DNA of 64,000 nt from Teredinibacter franksiae. Lineage in GTDB: Bacteria; Pseudomonadota; Gammaproteobacteria; Pseudomonadales; Cellvibrionaceae. Position 1 is the first letter of the stretch; every line of letters starts with the position of its first letter. Positions 1 to 9,281 of the stretch are shown in pieces. The translations under genes were made by a program, and so were the position numbers. Below the pieces are notes generated by a model, which ran no database searches, was not told the DNA's origin, and saw only the letters and a program-made list of their open reading frames with translations. Location: the NCBI RefSeq assembly GCF_014218805.1, contig NZ_JACJUV010000001.1, positions 2,120,501 to 2,184,500 of the forward strand. The letters run 5' to 3'.

Positions 1-604
1 AGGGCACCGAATTTAAGTCGGCAACAGGCGACACCACCACACACTTGCCAATAGCCACCCCAGGGGCGCCCGCCACACCCATAAACCGCGCTTCTGTTTT
101 TTGCCCAATGGTGCGCAGCACACCCGTTGCCTCGGCATGGGCAATCACCCCCGCCAACTGTGCCGACATGGTGACCAGAAAAGCTTCTTCGCCTTCATCG
201 AATTTGCGTCTTGCGCGCTGCTGAATAACCAAAACACCAAGGATTTGGCGCTGGTGGATAATGGGTACACCCAAAAATGAACTGAAGCGCTCTTCGCCCG
301 TCTCGGGAAAATATTGAAATTTGGGATGCGATTCGGCGTCGTCGAGGTTTAGCGGCTCCTCTCTCACTGCCACATAACCGACAAGGCCCTCATTCAATTC
401 CAGCTTAACCTGCCCTATCGCATCTTTATGCAGGCCCTCGGTAGCCATCAATACAAAATTACGGCTGACCTGCTGGCGCAGGTAAACTGAACACACTTCC
501 GTGCTCATTGCATCGCGAACACGACTGACAATAATGTCCAGAACAGACTGTAAGTCTGCGGCGCCATTGACCTCCTGAACAATACTGCGCAGCGAATTCA
601 GCAT
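1..604 (-). CDS. ptsP: PtsP, PTS-Ntr enzyme I (N-terminal part, runs off the window)
   Basis: Phosphoenolpyruvate-protein phosphotransferase of the nitrogen-related PTS; it passes phosphate from PEP to NPr (PtsO) in the cytoplasm. The visible ~200 residues begin [15 protein letters not shown] and contain the N-terminal GAF sensor domain (about residues 15-165, with VCSVYLR and LGVPII). The start of the enzyme I-type domain follows ([11 protein letters not shown]). The ATG at 602-604 overlaps the rppH stop at 598-600 (ATGCTGA), so the two genes are translationally coupled, as in many gammaproteobacteria. The C-terminal PEP-binding domain lies outside the window. Confidence 0.93.
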   Translation of the reverse strand, partial: MLNSLRSIVQEVNGAADLQSVLDIIVSRVRDAMSTEVCSVYLRQQVSRNFVLMATEGLHKDAIGQVKLELNEGLVGYVAVREEPLNLDDAESHPKFQYFPETGEERFSSFLGVPIIHQRQILGVLVIQQRARRKFDEGEEAFLVTMSAQLAGVIAHAEATGVLRTIGQKTEARFMGVAGAPGVAIGKCVVVSPVADLNSVP

Positions 605-1104
605 GCAGCGGTCTCCTGGGCACTCTGAATCAAGCGATTATGCGCCGGAGCCAGCTCTTTGAGGGCGCGGCGATAAACTTCGCGCTTAAACGTCACCACT
701 TTAGACAACGGATACCAATAGCTAGCCCAACGCCAGTCATCAAATTCGGGGGGGCCACCAGTATTGAGTACCACCGCACTCTCGGGTGAATTGAGTTTTA
801 ATAGAAACCACTTCTGTTTTTGGCCTACACACAAGGGCTCTTTCTGACGAACCAAACGTTGCGGTAGCCGATAACGCAGCCAACCCTGAGTGACGGCCAC
901 AATGTCGACGTCGGAAGCAACTAGCCCCACCTCTTCTTGCAGTTCGCGGTATAGGGCTTGCTCGGGAGATTCACTTGCTTTTATCCCACCCTGAGGGAAC
1001 TGCCAGGCATCCTGACCGCCGACACGCCGCGCCCATAAAACATTACCACTGCCGTTTGCCAGCACAATGCCAACATTTGCGCGAAAGCCATCGCTATCGA
1101 TCAC
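598..1104 (-). CDS. rppH: RNA pyrophosphohydrolase RppH (Nudix)
   Basis: 168 residues. Removes pyrophosphate from the 5' end of mRNAs and so starts RNase E-dependent decay. The N-terminus [17 protein letters not shown] and the WQFPQGGI segment are typical of RppH. The Nudix box starts at [17 protein letters not shown] and continues with QEEVGL (about residues 39-61), with all catalytic glutamates present. First gene of an rppH-ptsP pair with a 7-base overlap. Length is normal for the family. Confidence 0.95.
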   Translation of the reverse strand: MIDSDGFRANVGIVLANGSGNVLWARRVGGQDAWQFPQGGIKASESPEQALYRELQEEVGLVASDVDIVAVTQGWLRYRLPQRLVRQKEPLCVGQKQKWFLLKLNSPESAVVLNTGGPPEFDDWRWASYWYPLSKVVTFKREVYRRALKELAPAHNRLIQSAQETAAC

Positions 1105-1265
1105 AGGAAACCTCCCTTTTAGAAAATCTGGTGTGAATTTTGTTGTTATAATCGCGGCCTATTGTTTCACAAAGAGGCATTTAAGGCATCTCTGGTTCCG
1201 TGGCGCCTCATTCACCTTAAATTGCCCTTCCCGCCGCACCCACTCGATTTATTCGGAGCACCCCC

Positions 1266-1919
1266 TTGAGTTTAGCAATATTTGACTTGGACAATACGCT
1301 GATTGCGGGCGACAGCGATCACGCCTGGGGAGAATTCATCATCGCCGAAGGCATAGTGGACGGCGAAGCATTTAAAACCGCCAACGATAAGTTCTACAGC
1401 GACTACGAGAATGGTACTTTAGACATCCACGCCTATCTGCGCTTTGCCCTCGCGCCGCTAACCCGTTTCAGCATGGCCGAACTGGGGCAATTGCATCAAC
1501 GCTTCTTCGAGCGCGTAATAAAACCCATGCTGCTGCCCAAAGCCGAGGCTTTAATCACGGAACATCGTGAGAAAGGCGATAGAATACTGGTTATTACCGC
1601 TACCAACCGATTTGTAACAGAACCTATAGTGCAAGCGCTGGGTATCAGCGAGATTCTCGCCAGTGAAGGTGAAATTGTTGGCAACCGCTACACCGGAGAA
1701 CCCGCCGGTATACCCTGTTTCCAGCACGGCAAAGTGACACGGTTAAACAGTTGGCTAGAGCAGCAATGCGCCTCTCTCGACGGCAGCTGGTTCTATAGCG
1801 ACTCGGCCAACGACCTACCATTACTGGAGGTGGTTGATCACCCCGTCGCCGTTGACCCAGACTCACGTCTGAGGCAAACAGCCATAAAACGTGGCTGGCC
1901 AATCATCAGCCTGCGCTAA
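1266..1919 (+). CDS. HAD-superfamily hydrolase, subfamily IB (SerB-like phosphatase)
   Basis: 217 residues starting at a TTG codon (MSLAIFDLDNTL), with a weak CGGAG element about 7 bases upstream. All four HAD motifs are visible: I FDLDNTL (nucleophile and acid/base Asp), II VITAT, a motif-III-region Lys in HGKVTRL, and IV YSDSANDLPLL. The C1 cap between motifs I and II fits subfamily IB, which includes phosphoserine phosphatase and many enzymes of unknown substrate. Substrate cannot be assigned. Divergent from rppH, with about 160 bases between them. Confidence 0.85.
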   Translation: MSLAIFDLDNTLIAGDSDHAWGEFIIAEGIVDGEAFKTANDKFYSDYENGTLDIHAYLRFALAPLTRFSMAELGQLHQRFFERVIKPMLLPKAEALITEHREKGDRILVITATNRFVTEPIVQALGISEILASEGEIVGNRYTGEPAGIPCFQHGKVTRLNSWLEQQCASLDGSWFYSDSANDLPLLEVVDHPVAVDPDSRLRQTAIKRGWPIISLR

Positions 1920-1966
1920 CACATTGGCAGCCACACGGGCATTCAGGACATATTTGAGATATTTCT

Positions 1967-3064
1967 ATGGAACAGCGAATACACCTCGCCCTGCTAATAA
2001 CCGCCCTACTGGCTATGCTCGCAGGATGTGACAGCCAAAAGCCCGACGCCCCCAGCGCCGTAAAACCAGAGCCGGTGAGCGCCCACTACAGAGAAGCCGA
2101 AGACGCCAGTAAACAGCTCTGGCTATTAGGCCTTAACGCACTAGGCGACATTCGCACAAGCGACCAAGCGCTGCACGCAGCCATAGCTGAGCTGATTGCC
2201 AACCCCACAGAAGAGAGCCTTGTCGCCGCTCGCTCATCATGGCGCGCCTCAGAAGAGGTATACCAAAAGTTTTATTTTTTTACCCAGTTCGGCGTAACTG
2301 AGCCTGAAATTTTCGCACCCATAGCCAGGGCAAACTTCGCAATAGCCGCCCACCCCATTCAACCCGGCTACCTCGATTACTTTGGCCCCTACCCCTATTC
2401 TGGTCTAGTACACGACATTAGCGTGACCCTGAATGCCGAAAACCTGATAAACCAACACGGTATGACCGACCCCGAAGATGTTGTGCTCGGTCTCTACGCC
2501 ATCGAGTTCATGCTCTTTGGCGAGAAGGGTGCAAGGCCCATTGACGACTACAAAAAAACATCAACATTAACGCTGGAACAAAAGCAACGAGGCTTTAAAT
2601 CAATAGAAGAAACGCCCAACAATCGCAGGCGAGAACTACTGCAATTGCAGAGCACACTGCTAATTGACGGCGTTAATACCTTGATTGAAGAATGGCAAAG
2701 TCAAAAAGCCACGGCCGTTTTTCCGCGCTGGCAAACCCTGCCCGACAGCGCACGCCGATTAACCGTTCGCAAAACTTTTGAACGTTCACTCACCAAGCTT
2801 CTGCTGCAAACGGCGTCGGCCTCATCCCCCAGCGAAGATGGAAAGGCGGCAAATAGAATTGATCCGGCACTACTGGCCATCAGTATCGCATCACTGCAGG
2901 CCGCCTACCCCTGGCTAGAGCCCGACTCACGTAAAACCATCAAAGACAATCTTCAATCGGCACACGCACAATTGAGCGCCACCGAAAGAGCACCCGACAC
3001 CCTACAACAGGGCTACCGTGCGTTAAAAATGGCCATGGACACCTACCTAAACCACAACAGCTAA
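1967..3064 (+). CDS. imelysin-like lipoprotein
   Basis: 365 residues with a lipoprotein signal (lipobox LAGC, Cys about residue 21), so probably membrane-anchored in the periplasm. The segment from about residue 40 to 330 is helical and resembles the imelysin/IPPA fold (peptidase M75 superfamily, linked to iron-regulated proteins): Trp-rich helix WRASEEVYQKF, the PYPYSGLVHDI loop and GLYAIEFMLFG. In canonical imelysins the GxHxxE motif holds His; here the equivalent is GLYAIE, with Tyr in its place, so metal binding or catalysis may be lost. No iron-uptake gene is adjacent. Function unproven. Confidence 0.7.
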   Translation: MEQRIHLALLITALLAMLAGCDSQKPDAPSAVKPEPVSAHYREAEDASKQLWLLGLNALGDIRTSDQALHAAIAELIANPTEESLVAARSSWRASEEVYQKFYFFTQFGVTEPEIFAPIARANFAIAAHPIQPGYLDYFGPYPYSGLVHDISVTLNAENLINQHGMTDPEDVVLGLYAIEFMLFGEKGARPIDDYKKTSTLTLEQKQRGFKSIEETPNNRRRELLQLQSTLLIDGVNTLIEEWQSQKATAVFPRWQTLPDSARRLTVRKTFERSLTKLLLQTASASSPSEDGKAANRIDPALLAISIASLQAAYPWLEPDSRKTIKDNLQSAHAQLSATERAPDTLQQGYRALKMAMDTYLNHNS

Positions 3065-3094
3065 ACCGCAACAGCTAAACCGCAACAGCAAAAC
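3050..3094. repeat. short tandem repeat, ~14-base unit, 3 copies
   Basis: Three imperfect copies of AACCGCAACAGCTA. The first carries the stop codon of the imelysin-like gene and the rest form the start of the intergenic spacer. Probably replication slippage; no function inferred. Confidence 0.7.
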
Positions 3095-3188
3095 CCACAT
3101 TTCACGCCAACTTCTGAGGCAAGCCGCTAATCACCAGCTAGACTGAAACAGTGAAACCCCGCACGCTGATTCGATCCACAGGTTACGC

Positions 3189-4061
3189 ATGTCCACAGAA
3201 CTCACCCAGGAACAAATCTTAAAAATCCTTCAGGGAATCGCCATTCCACCGCAACCTCAGGTGCTGGTTGATCTACAAATGGAGCAGTGCAAGCCCGACT
3301 ACAGCATTACCGAAATCGCACGCTTAATCAGCCAGGATGTCGGGCTTTCCGGCAGTATTCTAAAAACCGTCAACTCACCTTTGTACAAGCACTCGAATAC
3401 CATTACCTCCATTTCTCAGGCGGTAAACCTGCTCGGTGCAAACAGCGTGATAAACCTGATGAACGCGCTGTCTATCAAGGGTGCGCTTTCCGATGACGAC
3501 ATTATTGCCATGGGCCGTTTCTGGGATTCCGCCATGGATATAGCCCTCACGGCGTCATTTATCGCCAAACAAATTGGCGTGCCCAATTCCGAAGAGGTCT
3601 ATACCCTGGGGCTCTTCCATAACTGCGGTATCCCACTACTAATGTCTCGCTTTGATCACTATCAAGACGTTTTAGTACAAGCCTACGCCGCCACAGAAAA
3701 AGATATTACGGAAGTCGAAAACGAGCTTATCAGTACCAACCACGCCGTAGTCGGTTATTACGTTGGTAAATCATGGAACCTCCCGGCGCACCTCTGCGAA
3801 GCCATCCATGAACACCACGGGATTATGAAAACATTCGCCGATGACAAAGCCAACAGCCGTAAAAAAACGCTGTTGGCCATTATCAAAATGGCCGAACACA
3901 TCTGCGGTAATTACAAAATTCTCGGCCAGCAGCAAGTGGATCACGAATGGGAACGCATTGTCGATACCGTGCTCATTTATACCGGCATTAGCGAATACGA
4001 GTACGCCAACCTCGAAGCGCAAATTACCGAGCTTGGCCTTGGCGTCAAAAACTACTATTGA
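3189..4061 (+). CDS. HDOD domain protein
   Basis: 290 residues, soluble, with no signal peptide. The HDOD fold (an HD-related domain without hydrolase function) spans about residues 20-220: LPPxP-like start IPPQPQVLVDL, SLxGSILKTVNSP region, ISQAVNLLGANSVINL, and a late HD-like segment LCEAIHEHHG. Such proteins act as scaffolds in signalling, chemotaxis and motility control. The next gene in the same direction encodes a chemoreceptor, but 150 bases separate them, so co-transcription is only possible. Confidence 0.85.
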   Translation: MSTELTQEQILKILQGIAIPPQPQVLVDLQMEQCKPDYSITEIARLISQDVGLSGSILKTVNSPLYKHSNTITSISQAVNLLGANSVINLMNALSIKGALSDDDIIAMGRFWDSAMDIALTASFIAKQIGVPNSEEVYTLGLFHNCGIPLLMSRFDHYQDVLVQAYAATEKDITEVENELISTNHAVVGYYVGKSWNLPAHLCEAIHEHHGIMKTFADDKANSRKKTLLAIIKMAEHICGNYKILGQQQVDHEWERIVDTVLIYTGISEYEYANLEAQITELGLGVKNYY

Positions 4062-4212
4062 GGGCGCCCCTATCAATTATTTTTTCCTCTCAGTCTGGCC
4101 GCCCAATTGCTTTTACGCTTGCGTAACCTAGACTCAATTAAATTGTTGTGCCTTTTTAAACAGCTATAACAACAACAGCCGTAACAACAAAGGAAAAACC
4201 GAGGGTACCCCG

Positions 4213-5835
4213 TTGCTCAATATGCTTCGCCATTTATCAATACGAACAAAAATACTCCTAATTCCTATAGTCGGTGCGCTGGGGTTTTTTACCTATTTGT
4301 TTGTCAGCATTTACCTGGTGAACAACTCGCTAGAAATTCTTGAGGGCGCACGCGACAAACAATACCCCCTTCTGCGTATGACCGAAGCAAATATAGGAAG
4401 GGTGAACGATATTCAGGAGGCTCTCGCTTATGCGGTTTCTTCAGCCGAAATGGAGGTGCTTGACTCCGTCAAAAAGTTTTCCACCGACTTTACTGGCGAC
4501 ATTAATAAATCACGTGCCATAGAACCCTCCCTTGACAGCGAACTAAACAACATTCAAACGGTATTCGACAACTATTTTTCCGCTGCCTACGGTATCTCCG
4601 AAGGCATGATTGACGGCTCAATCAATTTTTCCGCGGTGGGCGAACGCAGTAAAAAAATGACCGACTCACTACAACAGTTGCAAAATCTTCTGCAGCAGTT
4701 TTACCAGGCGCGTTCCGAAACTTTTGATCAGGCGTTTCTAAACTTCGAATCTCAAGCTCAAAGCATGTTTTCCATCGGTGCCATTCTTGGGGTAAGTATC
4801 AGCCTGGTGCTCATCATTATCGGCGTTGTGATTAGCAGCATGATAAAAAACAGCATCGACCGGCTGATTCATAGCCTTAAAACCATCGCCGAGGACAACG
4901 GTGACTTAACCATTCGCCTAAAAACACGCAATCACGATGAAATTGGCGAGTTGGTAAAATGGTTCAACTCTTTTATGGACAAGCTGCAATCGGTTATGCA
5001 GAAAATCGTCGAAACGGCACCGCCACTGGCAAACCTATCAACCGACGTTAACAGCTTATCCAGCGACATGCGGCAAACCCTAGTCAAACAAAACGACAGC
5101 GTCAGTGAATCTAAAAACAATATTGAGCTCATGAGCCACAATGTTGCCACCATCGCACAGAACGCCGCCGAAGCGGCTTCGGCGGCACGTATCGCCGATG
5201 AAGAAGCCAGCAAAGGCCAAACAATTGTTGGTGATACCGTTAAGAGCATTCAGCATTTGTCCAACAGTATCGGCGAAGCCTCCAACGTTATTGCAAAACT
5301 AAAAGAAGACACCACCAGTGTGAATGTAGTGCTCGCGGTCATCAAAGGCATTGCCGAGCAAACCAACCTTCTTGCCCTCAACGCGGCTATCGAAGCGGCA
5401 CGAGCAGGCGAACAAGGTCGAGGTTTTGCTGTAGTAGCTGACGAAGTTCGAGGCCTCGCCTCACGCACCCAAGAATCCACCGAAGAAATAAACACCATTC
5501 TCGCACAACTACATACGGCTTCTACCGCCGCCGTTGGCACCATGGAAGAGAGCACCGTCGCCGTAGAAAAATCGGTTACAGAAGCCAACTTAGCCGGCGT
5601 AAGCCTGCAGGCCATTACCGACACCGTAAATACCATTAATGCTATGAACGAACAAATCGCCAGCGCCACCGATGAACAACAAAATATTTCCAATCAGCTG
5701 GTCGGTGAAGCCGAACGCATACAAGAGCAAACAGAAAACACCTCAAACTCCGCTATTCGCCTGCAAGATGTAAGCGAGAAATTGAATTCTTTGGCTTCGA
5801 ATTTGGAGCACATCACTCGGCAATTCCGGGTGTAA
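4213..5835 (+). CDS. methyl-accepting chemotaxis protein
   Basis: 540 residues. TM1 about residues 14-34, a helical periplasmic sensor (35-185), TM2 about 186-210 ([16 protein letters not shown]), HAMP ([13 protein letters not shown]...), then a long cytoplasmic coiled coil with the conserved signalling tip [20 protein letters not shown] and [15 protein letters not shown]. Conducts a chemotactic signal to CheA/CheW. Two starts are possible: TTG 4213, which has GAGGG about 7 bases upstream, or ATG 4222, which would be 16 bases from it; I prefer TTG. No C-terminal NWETF-like CheR tether is seen. Ligand unknown; the porin and phosphate-binding-like genes follow. Confidence 0.93.
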   Translation: MLNMLRHLSIRTKILLIPIVGALGFFTYLFVSIYLVNNSLEILEGARDKQYPLLRMTEANIGRVNDIQEALAYAVSSAEMEVLDSVKKFSTDFTGDINKSRAIEPSLDSELNNIQTVFDNYFSAAYGISEGMIDGSINFSAVGERSKKMTDSLQQLQNLLQQFYQARSETFDQAFLNFESQAQSMFSIGAILGVSISLVLIIIGVVISSMIKNSIDRLIHSLKTIAEDNGDLTIRLKTRNHDEIGELVKWFNSFMDKLQSVMQKIVETAPPLANLSTDVNSLSSDMRQTLVKQNDSVSESKNNIELMSHNVATIAQNAAEAASAARIADEEASKGQTIVGDTVKSIQHLSNSIGEASNVIAKLKEDTTSVNVVLAVIKGIAEQTNLLALNAAIEAARAGEQGRGFAVVADEVRGLASRTQESTEEINTILAQLHTASTAAVGTMEESTVAVEKSVTEANLAGVSLQAITDTVNTINAMNEQIASATDEQQNISNQLVGEAERIQEQTENTSNSAIRLQDVSEKLNSLASNLEHITRQFRV

Positions 5836-5893
5836 GTTTTTAAACAATTCACAAAGCTTTTAAACAAGTAACCAAGTATGAGGTTGATCAATC

Positions 5894-7051
5894 ATGAAGA
5901 AACACCGTCGACTGGCCTTTGTCTGTCTAGCGGGAAGCTTATGTGCTTCATCTTACGCAGATTTAAATATGAACGGATTCGCCACCATGGCCGGAGGTAT
6001 GACATTTTCCGATGAGGAGAGTCTTGATGGCTATGATAACTATCTTAGTTTTACCGAAAATTCGTTACTCGGCATACAAATTAAGGCAGATCTAGGCGAT
6101 AAACTCACTGCCACAGCGCAGATAATTTCTAAAGGCAGCGAAAATTGGAACGCAAAGTTTGAGTGGGCCTATATCGGTTACGAAGCATCAGACAACATTA
6201 AAATTTTACTCGGTCGCCAACGCGCCCCCTACTACAACTATTCCGATTATCTGGATGTAAGTTACGCCTACCATTGGATCACACCACCCGAAAGCGTGTA
6301 CAACTTACCGTTCGATACCACCAACGGTGTGGGAGCCGTAATTACCAACGAGCTAGGCCCGTTCGAATCTACACTGCACTTTGTGTATGGAGCACACGAA
6401 AATACTATTAACGTGCAAGGCGAAGAAGCGCTCACCGAAGTAGGTGCGCAAATATCAGCGGCCTGGAATCTTAACTGGGAGTGGCTCTCACTGCGTTTTG
6501 GCTATTCTGAAGCGGATAGACTGAAACTGCATATTCAGCAAATGGAAGCACTTGCGGCTGGCTGGGCTGAAGCTGGTTTCGATCAGTTTGTGCCCATTAT
6601 CTCTACTTCCGACGACGATAATAGCGGCTCGTTTCTCGACCTAGGTTTTACCGTAGACTACGAAAACTGGCTGATCAATGCCGAGTATACTGAGCTCAGC
6701 CTAACTGGAGTTCCCCTCTCCGACACCCGCAGCGCCTGGTACACCTCCGTAGGCTATCGCTTTGGCAACGTAATGCCGCACTTTACCTTCGGTAAAGACG
6801 ATGAAACACCTATAGATGACTCGTTCCTCGACGATGTACCTCTAGGAATAGATCCAGGTTTGGATGGGTTAGTTGCAGTCACCTCAGAATTGATCAACAG
6901 CGCTACCAATGAAGCGGAATATTACATACTGGGCGTACGCTGGGATTTCCATGGCTCGGCAGCATTTAAATTGGATTACAAATACCAAACCAATAAGCTA
7001 ACCGACGATACCGACAATCTTCTGCGCTTCGCCGTCGTAACCGTTTTTTAA
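5894..7051 (+). CDS. outer membrane porin-like beta-barrel
   Basis: 385 residues with a Sec signal peptide (cut near SYADLNMNG) and alternating beta strands to a terminal aromatic (RFAVVTVF), the usual barrel-assembly signal. Features such as LNMNGFATMAGGM at the N-terminus, LLGRQRAPYYNYSDYLDVSYAY and WLINAEYTELSL resemble general porin-family barrels of marine gammaproteobacteria. It ends 11 bases before the next gene, which has its own RBS (AAGGAGAA), so the two are probably co-transcribed. Substrate unknown; the partner suggests an anion or phosphate-related role, by inference only. Confidence 0.8.
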   Translation: MKKHRRLAFVCLAGSLCASSYADLNMNGFATMAGGMTFSDEESLDGYDNYLSFTENSLLGIQIKADLGDKLTATAQIISKGSENWNAKFEWAYIGYEASDNIKILLGRQRAPYYNYSDYLDVSYAYHWITPPESVYNLPFDTTNGVGAVITNELGPFESTLHFVYGAHENTINVQGEEALTEVGAQISAAWNLNWEWLSLRFGYSEADRLKLHIQQMEALAAGWAEAGFDQFVPIISTSDDDNSGSFLDLGFTVDYENWLINAEYTELSLTGVPLSDTRSAWYTSVGYRFGNVMPHFTFGKDDETPIDDSFLDDVPLGIDPGLDGLVAVTSELINSATNEAEYYILGVRWDFHGSAAFKLDYKYQTNKLTDDTDNLLRFAVVTVF

Positions 7052-7062
7052 GGAGAACTAAA

Positions 7063-7488
7063 ATGACAATAGTAAAAATTGCTCTCCGTTTGCTTTTTAT
7101 TCCAGTGCTCTTTTGCGCTGCCACAGTAATAGCGGACACTGCCGTTATTATCCACCCTTCAAATGCCTCCGCACTGGATAAAGATACGGTAAAAAAAATA
7201 TTTTTAGGTAAAACGAAATCCTTCCCTAGTGGTGGAACAGCCGTGCCAATCAATCAAAAAGATGGCGATGCAACACGCGCTGGGTTCGACCAGAATGTTC
7301 TAGGGAAGTCCTCCAGTCAGATTAAAGCCTACTGGTCAAAGCTGGTATTTACCGGCAAGGGAACGCCCCCTAAAGAAGTGGAGAACGACGCAGAAATAAA
7401 AGCCCTAGTGGCCAACAACCCCAACATTATTGGATACATCGACGCCACCCAAGTAGATGACAGTGTGAAGGTTGTATTTTCGTTTTAA
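7063..7488 (+). CDS. small periplasmic phosphate-binding-like (PstS-type) protein
   Basis: 141 residues with a Sec signal peptide (cut near VIADTAV). The mature part is a single lobe of the PBP-like fold: NxxxxLDKDTVKKIFLGK, PSGGTAVPINQKDG, FxxxVLGKSSSQIKAYWSKLVFTGKG, NNPNIIGYID. These features are typical of small phosphate ABC transporter substrate-binding-like proteins found next to porins and signalling genes, without pstCAB. PstS itself is about 330 residues, so transport by this protein alone is unlikely. A strong bidirectional terminator follows. Confidence 0.8.
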   Translation: MTIVKIALRLLFIPVLFCAATVIADTAVIIHPSNASALDKDTVKKIFLGKTKSFPSGGTAVPINQKDGDATRAGFDQNVLGKSSSQIKAYWSKLVFTGKGTPPKEVENDAEIKALVANNPNIIGYIDATQVDDSVKVVFSF

Positions 7489-7518
7489 AGCGTAATATGA
7501 ACCGCAATTAATCTGCGC

Positions 7519-7556
7519 AAAAAAAGGTTGTGATGGTAGATATCACAACCTTTTTT
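7519..7556. terminator. bidirectional intrinsic terminator
   Basis: Perfect inverted repeat GGTTGTGAT (7526-7534) / ATCACAACC (7542-7550) with a 7-base loop, an A-run at 7519-7525 and a T-run at 7551-7556. It lies between the convergent porin/binding-protein pair and gcvH and serves both directions. Confidence 0.93.
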
Positions 7557-7576
7557 ACTCGTGAAACCAAACCTAA

Positions 7577-7969
7577 TCAGTCGTCGGCTTCAATCGACTC
7601 TTTGTAGCCATCTGCATCTAGCGCAGTATCCAATTCAGACACCTCGGAAGGCTTCACCTTAAAAAACCAGCCTTCATCATAAGGTGACTCGTTAACCGTT
7701 TCCGGCGCATCTTCCAAAGCTTCATTAACCGCAACAACTTCACCTGTTACTGGAGAATAAATATCGGAGGCCGCCTTAACAGACTCAACAACCCCTGCCT
7801 CTTCACCCGCATTCACCTGAGTACCCACCTCGGGCGCCTCTACAAATACCACATCGCCCAACTCTTCCTGGGCGTGGTCGGTAATACCGATGACCACCGT
7901 GCCATCCTCCTCAACCCGCGCCCACTCGTGGCTGGCCATATATTTCAACTCGGATCGAATTTCACTCAT
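7577..7969 (-). CDS. gcvH: glycine cleavage system H protein
   Basis: 130 residues from ATG 7969 ([16 protein letters not shown]); the RBS AAGGAA lies 7-8 bases upstream, which favours this over the upstream GTG at 7984. Lipoyl carrier of the glycine cleavage complex: it shuttles the aminomethyl group between the P, T and L proteins. The lipoylated lysine is in the motif [13 protein letters not shown], and [17 protein letters not shown] is also conserved. Downstream of gcvT in the same direction with a 63-base gap. No gcvP is present in the window. Confidence 0.96.
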   Translation of the reverse strand: MSEIRSELKYMASHEWARVEEDGTVVIGITDHAQEELGDVVFVEAPEVGTQVNAGEEAGVVESVKAASDIYSPVTGEVVAVNEALEDAPETVNESPYDEGWFFKVKPSEVSELDTALDADGYKESIEADD

Positions 7970-8032
7970 GCTGGTTTCCTTCACTAAGCTCTAGATTTAA
8001 TGGCCGCCATTTTACAGGCTAATAGAAAGCGA

Positions 8033-9136
8033 TTAAACAACCTTACGGCCATTACGTACAAAACACGGCTTCACCACCGTAACCGCAAGCGCTCGCTTGC
8101 GCACCTCCACAACAGCATTCTCGCTAAAATTCATGGGCACACGCGCCAAAGCAATAGAGTGGCCTAGGGTGGGCGAAAAAGTACCGCTGGTAACAATACC
8201 CTGAAGCTTTACGCCATGCTCATCCTCTCCAGTAACCACCTGCCCTTCACGCAGCACACCTTTGCCGTGTAATAACAGGCCCACTAACTTTGCCCGCACA
8301 CCGGTAGCCTTCTCTTGCTCCAGCTTTTCACGGCCAATAAAATTGCGGCTCTCTGGCGGCCATGCCACTGTCCAACCCATATTGGCAACCAACGGCGAAG
8401 TTTGCTCATCCATTTCATGACCGTAAAGGTTCATACCGGCTTCCAACCTAAGAGTATCGCGCGCGCCAAGGCCGCAGGGCTTCACCCCCACATCCGCCAA
8501 CGCCTGCCAGAAGGCGGGGGCATCTGAATTGGGCAGCATAATTTCATAACCCTCTTCACCGGTATACCCCGTGCGCGCCACAAACCATTCAGCACGGCCC
8601 GGCTCAGCCAGAAAAGCGCCCTGAAAAAGCCCAAGCCCCTCTATTAAGGCAGGCTCCAAAAGGCCATGTACACGCTCACGAGCTTGCGGGCCCTGAACAG
8701 CTATCATCGCCAGCTCGTGGCGCTCACAAATGCTTACCTCGAACGCAGCCGAATGCTGCGCCAACCAAGCGAGATCTTTCTCGCGGGTAGCGCAATTCAC
8801 CACTAGGCGATAACCGAAGCTCATCAGGTAGACGATTAAGTCATCGATAACTCCGCCCTCAGGGTTGAGCATGGCCGTATAAAGTGCCTTACCCGGCTGC
8901 TGCAACTTGCCTACATCGTTGGCCAACAAATACTGTAAAAACGACTTAGCCCCGCCGCCTTCAACATCGACGATGGTCATATGGGAAACATCAAACATGC
9001 CCGCCGCTTCCCGCACCGCCGTGTGCTCTTCGATTTGAGAGCCGTAATTTACCGGCATATTCCAACCACCAAAGTCGACCAGCTTGCCACTCATCTGTCG
9101 GTGCACATTTACCAGAGATGTTTCTTTTAGCATCAC
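8033..9136 (-). CDS. gcvT: aminomethyltransferase (glycine cleavage T protein)
   Basis: 367 residues. Transfers the methylene unit from aminomethyl-GcvH to tetrahydrofolate, releasing ammonia. Conserved blocks: [37 protein letters not shown] with ARTGYTG just before it, and the C-terminal barrel with [17 protein letters not shown]. Two adjacent ATGs (9136 and 9133) are possible. Transcribed toward gcvH. The 145-base divergent spacer before the rhomboid gene shows no recognisable glycine riboswitch. Confidence 0.96.
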   Translation of the reverse strand: MMLKETSLVNVHRQMSGKLVDFGGWNMPVNYGSQIEEHTAVREAAGMFDVSHMTIVDVEGGGAKSFLQYLLANDVGKLQQPGKALYTAMLNPEGGVIDDLIVYLMSFGYRLVVNCATREKDLAWLAQHSAAFEVSICERHELAMIAVQGPQARERVHGLLEPALIEGLGLFQGAFLAEPGRAEWFVARTGYTGEEGYEIMLPNSDAPAFWQALADVGVKPCGLGARDTLRLEAGMNLYGHEMDEQTSPLVANMGWTVAWPPESRNFIGREKLEQEKATGVRAKLVGLLLHGKGVLREGQVVTGEDEHGVKLQGIVTSGTFSPTLGHSIALARVPMNFSENAVVEVRKRALAVTVVKPCFVRNGRKVV

Positions 9137-9281
9137 GCTGTAACCTCAAAAAATTTTGCCTCATTTTACCCGTTTTAGATCAATCATTTTGGCTTAATGA
9201 ATGATTTTGTTAGTGTAGCCATTTTCATCCACACATATTGATGGCTAAAATGGCACCAACGGCTAAGAAAAGAAGGACTTT

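Noticed and set aside
9137..9281. Glycine riboswitch upstream of gcvT
   Set aside because: The spacer is short and lacks the paired aptamer signature.
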